NCBI GenBank assembly: GCA_015146655.1
Contig: VKHL01000022.1
Location: 1-64,000, forward strand
Direction: 5' to 3'
DNA from: Ochromonas danica
Taxonomy: Eukaryota > Sar > Chrysophyceae > Chromulinales > Chromulinaceae
Length of the DNA stretch: 64,000 nt
The notes beneath the pieces are model-generated. The model was not told where the DNA came from. It did not search any database and worked only from the letters and a program-made list of their open reading frames with translations. Made by a program: the position numbers and the translations under genes. Positions 20,967 through 30,700 of the stretch are shown piece by piece. Position 1 is the stretch's first letter; every line of letters starts with the position of its first letter.

Positions 20967-22075
20967 ATGGATATTAGTGGAATAGAAGTTCCCGCTAAAA
21001 GAGCAAGAAAACAAACTGAAAAAGCAGAACAAGCCTCTAATCAAAGTAAAGTACGCTTTGCAAGTCATTACAGTCATGTCACAAAAGGTCATAAACAACA
21101 GTCTTCTTATTCTCATACTACTACTTCTCTTCCTCCTCCCACTACCCATGCTACCACCACCCCTGCTACTACATCCACTACTACTACTATGATGAAAGAG
21201 AATAAGTTGTTACCATCTGTCGCTTTATCTAACATTGATAAAGCTTCACAATTGACACTCTCTGAGGATCAGCTGATTTGCTATGGATGTAAAGTAAGAC
21301 CTATGGTCTAGTGATTTACACAAATGCTACACATGTTAACTACTGTTGTACTGTCGTACTATCTCTCTATGTACTGTATATAGGGTGGGTATCGAATGGT
21401 ACGAGCTACACATGGTGTCCATCATGGTGATTATTACTGGGAAGTGGAAGTGCTACCAACACAAGATAGTGAAGCTCATGTTCGATTAGGTTGGTCTACA
21501 AGAGAAGGAGAGTTACAAGCACCTGTTGGTTATGATAAACATAGTTATGGCTATCGAGATCTTTGTGGTAGGTGGATAGTCTATAGATGATTGTCATGAT
21601 CCTTGTCATTGCTTATCATGATGTTTTATCTTATCTCACCATAGGTGCAATTGTCCATGAAAGTGTACGAATTGATGACTATGGGGAGCCATATGGTCCT
21701 GGTGATATTATAGGTTGCTTTATTAGTCTAAATGCGGATGATAGTTCACAAAATAGAATCCATTTTTATAAGAATGGCCAAGATCAGGGTGTGGCATTTA
21801 ATGGAGCGGAAGTTCCTTTTGGTGTCTATTTCCCTGCTGTCTCACTTTATTGCAAGGCTATTGTGAGAGTCAACTTTGGTCCGACTTTCATTATAAAACC
21901 TGAGCTGTCTACTGCCTTTCTCCCCATCTCTGAATTGCAACCATTTAACCCCGAAGACCGTAAAGTGCATGAAGCATTAATTGCTTCTATACGAAAGAAC
22001 CTATCAGGATTACAACAACAACAGAAACAACAGTTAGAAGATGACAATTGTTCCAAGAGCACTATGGAAGGATGA
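20967..22075 (+). CDS. ASH2/BRE2-like SPRY protein (COMPASS subunit)
   Basis: Three exons, 20967-21293, 21384-21567 and 21645-22075; phases 0 and 1 agree; 313 aa. The SPRY domain starts around residue 108: [83 protein letters not shown] and VRVNFGPTF. These match ASH2L closely, including the GW-x(6)-LQAPxGYDK core. ASH2 binds RbBP5 and DPY-30 and stimulates SET1/MLL histone H3K4 methyltransferases. The N-terminal 100 residues are basic (KRARKQ, possible nuclear signal) and Thr/Pro-rich. The PHD and winged-helix regions of animal ASH2L are absent, so it is closer to the short BRE2 form. The C-terminus is Gln-rich. Confidence 0.87.
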
Positions 22076-22262
22076 TTGTGATTGTGATAGAGACTAACTT
22101 TAGCAGAGACTGACTTTAGCTACGATAGGAATTTTGAAGCTGCTTGTTAACTTAACTATAAAACTCTTAATTGGTGAGTTATAAGTCGCGATCTCTCTCA
22201 ACTCCCCACCTTGCACCCTCCTCAATAAAAACAAAAAACAAAACCACAAGAAAGAGAAGAAA

Positions 22263-22985
22263 ATGGGAGCTAAACAATCACTACCAGCATGGAATTGTGA
22301 GATTTGTCAGTCAAAAGATCAACACTGCCTCTGCTCCCATCAAGTTGATCCAGAAGGTCACCTCAAGCAGCACCTAATTGAAATAAAAGGGTGGCGAGAA
22401 AGCCGAGTTGAAAAAGCAATTACTGCTTATGCCGAGTTTCTCACTCTGCTGATCACATCTGGAGACGACCTTTCTCCTACCGATGAGATCGATGAAGTGT
22501 GGCATGCTCATATTCTACACACTCGAGACTATGAAGCATTCAATACCAAGTATTCTCCTGGGAAGAAACTCCATCATGATCCCTTGAGATCTTTGGATCA
22601 AGATGCTCGTAAATTCCGAGCAATCAGAACGGTCATAGCTTATGAGTCTACTTTTGGCCATAGGAGACCAAAAGGGAAAGCATGGAAATATGAGTTTTCA
22701 GAAAACGAACCAACTCCAAAGCATGCATTGCCAACAGATCGAGAGAGATCAGTTTCGATTGAAGTGCATATGTTATCTGGTCATAAATGGCGTCTGAGAG
22801 TGAGTTTAGAAGATTCTGTGGAAGATCTGAAACTATTGATTTTTCATTTTAGTGATGGAACTCCACCTGACTCACAGTTATTGATGTATGCTGGTAAAGA
22901 GCTCGAAGATGATATGACTTTGGGAAGCTATGGAATAGGTGATGGTTCTCGTGTGGGTCTAATGTTGAAGTTGAGAGGTTGTTGA
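22263..22985 (+). CDS. DUF1399-like/ubiquitin fusion, copy 1
   Basis: Single exon, 240 aa. Three parts: an N-terminal Cys/His cluster (CEIC, then HCLCSH, residues about 12-27), a helical domain at about 35-150 with DEIDEVWHAHILHTRDY and KKLHHDPL, typical of the glycine-rich-domain (GRDP/DUF1399) family, and a ubiquitin-like domain at about 165-240. The last aligns with ubiquitin throughout: SVEDLKLLIF, GTPPDSQ, YAGKELEDDMTLGSYGI, and ends LMLKLRGC where ubiquitin ends LVLRLRGG. The final Cys replaces the Gly that E1 enzymes use. A second, closely related gene lies 1.7 kb downstream. Both lack introns, unlike many neighbours. Function unknown. Confidence 0.8.
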   Translation: MGAKQSLPAWNCEICQSKDQHCLCSHQVDPEGHLKQHLIEIKGWRESRVEKAITAYAEFLTLLITSGDDLSPTDEIDEVWHAHILHTRDYEAFNTKYSPGKKLHHDPLRSLDQDARKFRAIRTVIAYESTFGHRRPKGKAWKYEFSENEPTPKHALPTDRERSVSIEVHMLSGHKWRLRVSLEDSVEDLKLLIFHFSDGTPPDSQLLMYAGKELEDDMTLGSYGIGDGSRVGLMLKLRGC

Positions 22986-24686
22986 TCGTTGCTACTTCGC
23001 ATCATATTCTGTTGCTAATCCCCTGATATCCGCATGATTACAGTATTTCTGAACATACTTTGTTGTATTTGCTCCTAATAAGAAAAATGATGCGTCTCAT
23101 TAATACAAGATAAGCTAAGTAAAAAGTTTATCTGCCAAATGCACTAAAGCTATACCTCGGCCAATGATTGCAATAGCGAAATACACTTATTTACTTATTT
23201 ATTTATACTCTGCTTGGTTTATACATCCACAATAACAACACGCTTAAACTGCATGATAGATACTTCCCACATTATTGCATTGCTGCAACTCGAGAGTCGG
23301 CTATCTCGTCCAAGGTAATGGATGTTCTTAAGAGTCGACTTGCCAAATGGACGTTTCAACACCAGGCCCATCCTCATTCTTTCTTTTTATCGTTTCTTGC
23401 AGTATCATCGACATATTATAACCTCCTCACCCGGTTTAGACTGATCCCACCCTGCTCTTAACCATAGTAGTGTTGATATTTCCAAACACTCACCTATACA
23501 AGATTATTCATCAATTAAGCTACACTAGATGCTGCTGTCTTTTAGCAGTGTTCGTTTTTCATCAGCTTGCCTCCTATTTGCGACCTGATTCAGGTATGAT
23601 TGTGGTAACCAAAAGCTGATGACATTCCTCATGCTCGGAAGATCCTGATATTCCATAATGAGTTTGCAAAGGTATAGAAAACCATTATCACCAAAAGCAG
23701 GTGCTACACAGCGAAGGCAATCTGATTAACACTCCAAGGCGAGAATACCGAAACAGCTTTAAAGAGATTGAGATAAATAAATAATAATCTAGGGTCAATT
23801 TGAGGAATAAAAACAGCTTGTTCATGAATAGATGTACATTGACCAAATTGAAACAAACTTGTTGATCAAAGTTTGAGGAGAAGGAGAGCAACACCATCCA
23901 TGTGAATTTCTCTGAACAAACTTTGGGGATATCTTTGTTGGTAAGCCTGTCACTCTAACTACCTAGATGACTTATAAAGTCAATATTTTTCAGGTTGGTG
24001 AAAGTAACAACCAAATTGCGGAATAAGTTCAGCAGTCGTCCTCTGTGGCAAGTGTGAGATCCAGAGCTCCACAAAACTCTAACCACGGAAAACACCGGCT
24101 ATGCCATACCCAATTCAAACTAAAATCAATTTCTTCTCTTTAGCCCTATTGTCCACCAGACCACTGTAAAAGCTTTAACAAGGTCAAAACTGAGTGAAAA
24201 AATTGTTTTCATTTCGGTAACAAAAAGAATAAAAAGCGCTGAAGAACGCTATGTCCGTAAAAAAATACCAATAAAAAGTCTTTCATCTTGAAGAGAATAC
24301 CCCTAACATCATAGTACTATCATAGTACTGTAGTGTTACTGTAAATATTTATCATCAGAACGGGCAGATCATATCCGATATGAGGAATTTGTTTTTCCCA
24401 CAAGGAACCACCGTAAGTGAGAAATTCGTGGTTAAAACTTACAGTTCTATGTAAAAAACTCGCCAGTGCTGTACAGACATTTCCCATAATTGGGGTTTGT
24501 GAACCCTTTTGCAGGAGTCACAATTCTAATTTCTCAGTTGCAAATCTCTATTCTATTGCTTTCTCTCTCTCAACTCAGCTCCGGAGCTTCAAGATCCGAG
24601 ATTGACCATTCAACACAATTGACCAACCCAAACAACACACATTTCGAGCAGTCAACCTTCACAAGGAGAAGAAGAAAATTGAAACT
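22986..24686. other. 1.7-kb spacer between tandem copies
   Basis: No supported gene; all open frames are short and unlike proteins. It contains the 3' region of copy 1 and the promoter of copy 2. Around 24300-24335 there are short CATAGTACTAT repeats. I saw no mobile element that would explain the duplication. Confidence 0.5.
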
Positions 24687-25400
24687 ATGCAACGACTACC
24701 AGCATGGAATTGTGACATTTGCGTCTCAACAGATCAACACTGCCTCTGCTCACATCAAGTTGATCCAGAAGGTCACCTAAGGCAACAGCTCCTCAAAATA
24801 AGAGGGTGGCGAGAAGATCGCGTCGATGAAGCAATTACTGCTTATGCTGAGTTTCTCACTCTGTTGATCACATCTGGAGAAGACCTTTCTCCTACCGATG
24901 AGATCGATAAAGTGTGGCATGCTCATATTCTCCACACTCGAGACTATGAAGCATTCAATACCAAGTATTCTCCTGGGAAGAAACTCCATCATGATCCCTT
25001 GAGATCTTTGGATCAAGATGCTCGTAAATTCCGAGCAATCAAAACGATCGAGTTGTACAAGTCTACTTTTGGTCATGAGAGACCTAAAGGGAAAGCATGG
25101 AAATATGAACTTCCAGAGAACGAGCCAACTTCGAAGATTAAATTACCGCCAGATCGAGAGAGATCTGTAACTATTCAGGTACATTCGCTGGCTGGCCCAA
25201 AATGGCGTGTGAAAGTCAGTTTGGAAGATTCCGTGGAAGATCTGAAACTATTGATGTTTCATTCTCGTTATGGGACTCCACCTGACCAACAACGATTGCT
25301 TCATGATGGTAAAGAGCTCGAAGATGATAGGACTTTGGGAAGCTATGGAATAGGTGATGGTTCTCTTGTGGGTCTAATGTTGAAGTTGAGAGGATGTTAA
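24687..25400 (+). CDS. DUF1399-like/ubiquitin fusion, copy 2
   Basis: Single exon, 237 aa, the same architecture as the gene at 22263: CDIC and HCLCSH cluster, DKVWHAHILHTRDY domain, then a ubiquitin-like domain ending LMLKLRGC. By eye about three quarters of residues agree with copy 1. The block around WHAHI to DQDARKFRAI is practically identical even at DNA level, including silent sites, while the regions before and after have diverged; this mosaic suggests gene conversion or strong constraint there. In the ubiquitin part this copy keeps TPPDQQRLL, closer to true ubiquitin (IPPDQQRLI). N-terminus shorter by three residues. Function unknown. Confidence 0.8.
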   Translation: MQRLPAWNCDICVSTDQHCLCSHQVDPEGHLRQQLLKIRGWREDRVDEAITAYAEFLTLLITSGEDLSPTDEIDKVWHAHILHTRDYEAFNTKYSPGKKLHHDPLRSLDQDARKFRAIKTIELYKSTFGHERPKGKAWKYELPENEPTSKIKLPPDRERSVTIQVHSLAGPKWRVKVSLEDSVEDLKLLMFHSRYGTPPDQQRLLHDGKELEDDRTLGSYGIGDGSLVGLMLKLRGC

Positions 25401-25687
25401 TTGCTCCTGTTTCTCCCTTTATGCAAGATTCTGATGAATGAACACATTAGCTTGCGCATGACTATTTCTGCCCACGCTTTCATCAATTTACGCCTAGAAT
25501 TCAGACATGTGCATGGTTACGTTTGAAGCACTTTGCAAAATTCAACAGTATGAACAGTTTTTGATCGTCGATGTTGTTGCATGATAAGACGCGATAGCAA
25601 GCAAGCAACCATCTAACCAAGGCCTTTCGTTGCAAACGGCCCGATCTTGGATCTCGAATCTTGTTCACATCGCTTTCACCCCTCACC

Positions 25688-25798
25688 TGCACTGCTGCAC
25701 CCCATTAACTTCACATCAAGGGCAGTTTCGCTGATAAAACGCCATTTTCAACCAAAAATCGCGCTTTTGGTGTGAAGTTAATGGGGTGCAGCAGTGCA
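25688..25798. mobile_element. MITE-like foldback element
   Basis: Arms 25688-25719 and 25767-25798 are inverted copies, 32 bp with one mismatch, separated by 47 bp. Each arm begins TGCACTGCTGCACCCC. Outside the arms CTCACC (left) and GGTGAG (right, after seven extra bases) continue the symmetry imperfectly. No coding capacity. The layout is that of a miniature inverted-repeat transposable element, or an independent long hairpin, in the promoter of the F-box/cytochrome b5 gene. No target-site duplication is clear. Confidence 0.7.
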
Positions 25799-25850
25799 AG
25801 AGGGAGGTGAGAGAGGCTTCTCCTCAATTCTCACTCGAAGATGACAACCA

Positions 25851-26732
25851 ATGACATCGTATCCCGGGCATCATCAGATGGAAGCGAGCCAACAAGGTTA
25901 TAGTGAGAACTTTCCTTCAACCATGTCACCTTCGACTTCAACAGGTTCAAGTTATGCTGATTGTTTGCATGTAGTGCAATCATATTCAGCAGTAATTGCT
26001 ATTGTGATCCTGTATTCCTTTGTTATCAACTGTCTCTTTGGTCATCGTACTTACTGGAGGTCATCAGCCAATATGAAGAATATCTTATCTAAGCTACTTC
26101 ATTCCTTCTCACCTAGTTATTGGTTTGGACCTTCTTTCCTTCGTCCACGTCGTATTATTCCTATTCGTATGGATCTCCTCAGAGAAGATATTGCCTTAGA
26201 GATTGTCTCTTATCTCTCTCCTGCTGAAGTCATACAACTCATGCAAACTTCTAATTCATTGAATAAACTGTGTTGTAGAAACTTTGTCTGGGACCGTATG
26301 ATGAAGAATTCCATGTCCCTCCTAACCAATCTGCCTCACCCCATACAACTCCCACCTAATATCTCTCTTAACCTCTGTCCTCTACCACCTCATCAAGCAT
26401 TCTTTATTCTTTGGAGACATATTGTTAGTCGAGTAGCTGAAAGCTATAATGATGTTTGTGTCATCATCTCAGGCAGTATTTATGATTTAACAGGTTTTCT
26501 TAACAAACATCCTGGTGGTGCTGCTATTCTAATCGAATGTCGAGGAAGAGATGCTACCTTTGAATTTAATGTTTCTAATCATTCTTGGGATGCTCTTCAA
26601 TCAGCTAAAAGGTATTTGATTCTAGCTCATGAGGATATTTTTGGATGCAAAGGATTGCCATCTTTTGCTAAGAAATATCTGAAACGAAACAAAGGGCAGA
26701 ATCTTATCCCTTCTATTAAAACAGCTCCATAA
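25851..26732 (+). CDS. TM + F-box + cytochrome b5-like fusion protein
   Basis: Single exon, 293 aa. After a Ser/Thr-rich N-terminus there is one membrane helix (about 45-65, AVIAIVILYSFVINCLF). An F-box-like motif follows at about 106-150 (LLREDIALEIVSYLSPAEVIQLM...CCRNFVWDRMM). The C-terminal part, about 195-275, is a cytochrome b5 domain: ISGSIYDLTGFLNKHPGG with the first haem His, and FNVSNHSWDA with the second. Both axial histidines are present, so haem binding is likely. F-box proteins recruit targets to SCF ubiquitin ligases through SKP1. A membrane-anchored F-box with a b5 haem domain is unusual and may be a redox- or haem-sensing adaptor (inference). Confidence 0.75.
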   Translation: MTSYPGHHQMEASQQGYSENFPSTMSPSTSTGSSYADCLHVVQSYSAVIAIVILYSFVINCLFGHRTYWRSSANMKNILSKLLHSFSPSYWFGPSFLRPRRIIPIRMDLLREDIALEIVSYLSPAEVIQLMQTSNSLNKLCCRNFVWDRMMKNSMSLLTNLPHPIQLPPNISLNLCPLPPHQAFFILWRHIVSRVAESYNDVCVIISGSIYDLTGFLNKHPGGAAILIECRGRDATFEFNVSNHSWDALQSAKRYLILAHEDIFGCKGLPSFAKKYLKRNKGQNLIPSIKTAP

Positions 26733-27138
26733 GAAAGATTATAAACTGTCCATCTAGCTATCTGCCAAGAAGAATAAAGATGTTACTTGTATATATCCTC
26801 TACACTACATGTCGTTGCGATCATTGAATTGCCTTAAGTCCGTTAAACCAGTTTCCTTCACAGAGCTACTGACTATTGATTTCCTTTAGGATAAGTTGCC
26901 GTAACTCTAACCACTTATCACTTGCATGAGATGGAGAGTGGCTCATACCCGCCTTCTGCTTCTTAGACAAGGGTAGTCTATGTATGTTAGATTATGCTTG
27001 TAATGCTTGAGACCAAACGTTGGTTTCACGCTACGATAACTTATCTTACACACCTTATGACACCATCACTGACACTTCTATAGCAGTCCCTCCTTCCTTC
27101 CCCTCCTCAGGTAGAGGTGGGAGAGAACAAGGAGAGAC
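26733..27138. other. Convergent 3' spacer
   Basis: 406 bp between the stop codons of the F-box/b5 gene and the SMIM4-like gene. A+T-rich 3'UTR sequence; nothing else seen. Confidence 0.5.
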
Positions 27139-27402
27139 TCAGAAGCTCTTCTCTCCATTTCCTTCGAACGAAGAGCCACTAGAATAGGGGGAAGAAGGAG
27201 AAGCTGTGGGGATCTGTAACTTGCCTCTTCGCTCTTCGGCAGCCTTGAATCGCTCTAGTCGTCGCTCTGCTTCTTTCCTTGTCACGATGTCATAGAAGCC
27301 AGTCTTAATCATGAACAACTCCATAGCTGCCCCAGTGACAAAACAAATGGGGACAACCCTCTTCAAATCACTTAATATGCCATGCATTTTATGTTTTTGC
27401 AC
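27139..27402 (-). CDS. SMIM4 (UQCC5)-like small mitochondrial membrane protein
   Basis: 87 aa, single exon. One hydrophobic helix followed by MELFMIKTGFYDIVTRKEAERRLER matches animal SMIM4 (about 70 aa; helix, then EWxMIKxxxGxxxFYDVYRRKxSER). SMIM4 is a mitochondrial inner-membrane factor for respiratory complex III assembly and mitoribosome contact. The Ser/Pro-rich C-terminal extension is extra. A second Met five codons in is an alternative start. The similarity is short but covers the diagnostic MIK...FYD...R(K)xxER pattern. Confidence 0.65.
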   Translation of the reverse strand: MQKHKMHGILSDLKRVVPICFVTGAAMELFMIKTGFYDIVTRKEAERRLERFKAAEERRGKLQIPTASPSSPYSSGSSFEGNGEKSF

Positions 27403-27706
27403 TCACTCAATTTACCACAACAAACTCTCAGCAACGAAGAAGGGGCACATGTCGAATGTTCAAATATCTAGATTTGGAATTCTGGATTCAGGCGGTTACC
27501 TTCACAGAGCGGTGTAGTCCAAAACAATTGATTTTGATGTGATAATGCCTCCATAACCAATTCTAGTCCCATATCGAGATATTATAGTCATCATTATAGT
27601 TATCATCTTCATAAAGCGTGTGAGATATTGACTGACTGACTCGCACAGTCACACAGTGTAGCTAGAGGGAGAGAGAGAGAGAGAGAAAGAGTGAGAGTAA
27701 GTGAAA
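27403..27706. promoter_or_regulatory. Divergent spacer with GA-rich tract
   Basis: 304 bp between the SMIM4-like gene and the 1966-aa gene. Just before the plus-strand start it has (GA)n, about 27667-27692. No gene. Confidence 0.5.
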
Positions 27707-30700
27707 ATGGAGAAAGAGCGGATGGGGAAAGACGTCTTCAAGACTGTTGAAGTTAACCTTCATACTGAAAAGAGACTTCATTCAGCTTTATCTCCTCAAG
27801 ATCTTCAAGGACATCAGAACAAAGATCAACTTCAATCTCCCAGTTATCGTCAGTCATTACGAGAAGTTCGTCATCTTGGTCTTGATTCACAATCTTATCG
27901 TGAATTAGTTCATCTTCCTCCTGTAGATCGTGAAAGTCAAGAGCGTCATAATGCTTATGTTCATCAACTTGGTGCTGATGTCTTACAAACTATGCTGTCT
28001 GAAGCCAAAGCTAATGCCATGGAACGAGAACGTGCTCTGAAAAAATCATCTAAAGTTGGTACATTATTACGTAAAAAAGTCAAAGTAACAGATTTTGCTG
28101 ATGATGGAGTAGCTATTTCAATTGAACAAGATTGGGATACATCAAGCTGGAATGATAATCTAGTGGAAGCAGGATGTGAAGCCTTGATCTATGTCTTCTA
28201 TGATCTTTATGAAGTTTCATCGTTAGAACGTAAAAATAAAGCATTACAAATGCTACAAAAGTTATTAAATCGTCATAATGCTGCAGAATTATTTTTAAGA
28301 AAGAACTTAGAGATGTTAATAGGAAAAGCTACCTCACGATTAATTCGTAATGGTACTTCTTGTGGTGTACTGAACTTATTATATGTATTGGATGGTTGCA
28401 AAGAAAAGTTTACAGCAGAATTATCTAATTTCAAGTTTAATGGGCGAGCTGTAGAGATGTTATTAGTTGAAGCCAAAGTGGCAGCTGTATTGATTCAACA
28501 TACTTTCCGAGCACGTAAAAGTAAGAAGCAGTTACAAAGCAAGCTCCCTTCCGGGACTTTGGAGCAAGTTGAAACAGAAACAAGAAAAGATCTTAATGGG
28601 ACAAATAGTAAACCTGCTATTGATCCAATAACAGCAGAGCATATTGCTTCCTTCGGTACTGAGAAAGAGGTCTTCTATCGTAAAATGCGTGTGATTAATG
28701 CTCGAAGTACTGCCTTGAGGAAAGTATGGAGGAAAATGCATGATGTAGATATGGGGGCGACGACCACTACTACCGCTTCATTACCAACAGTGGCAAGAGA
28801 TAAGCGTTGGATTGGTGGATTAAGAGGTCCGATTCATTTAGATGGAACTCATGTTCACTTGGCACTGCAGATTATCGCTTACCTCGTTTCTGATGTCTGC
28901 CAAGGGTTTACACAAGGAAATCGCGAAGATGTAGTACGAGCGCAAGGATGTATTATACTATCCACTTTTCTTGCTTGTCCAACTAGTCCTTTCGTATTCC
29001 AAGCTGCCAAGATTCTCTCTGAAGTGAGTAAAGTGTCTGAATCTTTCTTTTATGTAATTTCTGCAGGAGTTATTCAATCAACATTTCGATTTATGAAATA
29101 TGCTCGTACAGTGCATGGTATCGGAACTAAGGTTATCCACAAAGCTGAACAGTCGAATAAGGATAACAAGTTATACCGTGAAAATCAACTATTGTTGGCA
29201 TTTCTAAATTGTTTCGACATTATCATCTACACCTCGGAACATGCAGCAGGCATTTACCGAGCATTCCAAGGGTACGACTTCATCAAACTAGCATATGGCA
29301 CAGTAGAACAAACGGATTACCATGCTTTATTGCTGTACCTGCACCGATCGAATACTATAACAGATTTGGAAGAGTTAGTCAAACAAAAGCAACTAGCATT
29401 GACTAATAAATACAAGATTAATTATAAAGATAATCCGCCTGGTGATATCAAACCTCCCAATGTCACAACAAATGGTCAACCTGTTGTGACATTGGAGAAG
29501 ATGCTTCAAGGGATTACCTCCTTGTTAGCAGATGGGTATTTACTGAAGGAACTCAGTACCATTATTCTTGAAGTACCTCAAATATCTTTACTCAAACGTG
29601 CACTTCGATGCCTGCTGACTTTTCTCTCTTCCTATGCGCATTATCGAGTCGTTGAAGAAATCACAGCATATGGTGGCAAATTGTTGATTAAATTGATTGA
29701 CCTATTGAGTCACGATGAAGAAGAAATTGCTCTTTTAGTAGTACTAGTCGCAATGCAATTCAACACACAACGTACTTCTCGCAAAGCGTTATTTACTATT
29801 CATGTTGCTAAATACTTATTGGATTTTCAACAAGCAGTGGTAAAAAAGAATGGGGGTTTTCTTCTTCAACACAATGCCAATAATGGTAGCGTGAAAACCA
29901 AGCTAGTTGATGCTAATCCTTCCTATGCTTATATTCAAGACCCTGTTTTCGAACGTAGTATCTTTTTTACTGTCTCCTTATGTAGACAATTCGATTGGAG
30001 ATTATACGATTCAAACTTCTTATATAACGAAATAACCTCATCTGCCCGTGCTACCTTTTGTAAGCGATATCTGTATTTAGATTTACTGATAAGTATGAAG
30101 ATTGATCATGTGGCTGGTGGTTCTCCCTCTCCTCAACGTAGTACGAGTTGGTTTGCCAAAGCAACAGCTAATACACCCTATAGCAAAGCTAATACTGACG
30201 TAGAAAGCTATTTGCTTGCAAGAATGCGTAGTAGCCATGAGAAACAGTCCAAGTCTACTTTCCAAGAAGACATTGAAGGCATTCTAAACTCCATTACTAA
30301 TGATAATATCCACTTATTGACTATATCTGATTGGATTATCATACCAAATCAATATCCTCTCTGTTTGGGTCTCTCACAACAAATGTCTGTATTGGCACCT
30401 GAGATTATCGCCAATTATTTCATTCATCCTGAAAATCCTTTTTATTATGAGGCTTTACCATTGCATGAATCTGTGGCGGTTTGTCAGTTGATTGAAGGAC
30501 TTTGTGCTTTCCATCAGACGGCAAGATTGATCTACAGCCGTCAAGTGGTGCTATTCTTAATTAAGTTTATCTACTTAAATAAGTTCTTATTTCTAGGCAA
30601 GGATATGGATGCAATGACAGTAAGGGTTCTTTTGAATGGAATTAAAAGTTCCTTTATAGCATTAGGAAGACTTTGTATTGCAATAAAAGAAACGATCATC

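Noticed and set aside
25501-25692. 63-codon minus-strand frame next to the MITE-like element
   Set aside because: No motif, ends in the element arm; not a transposase.
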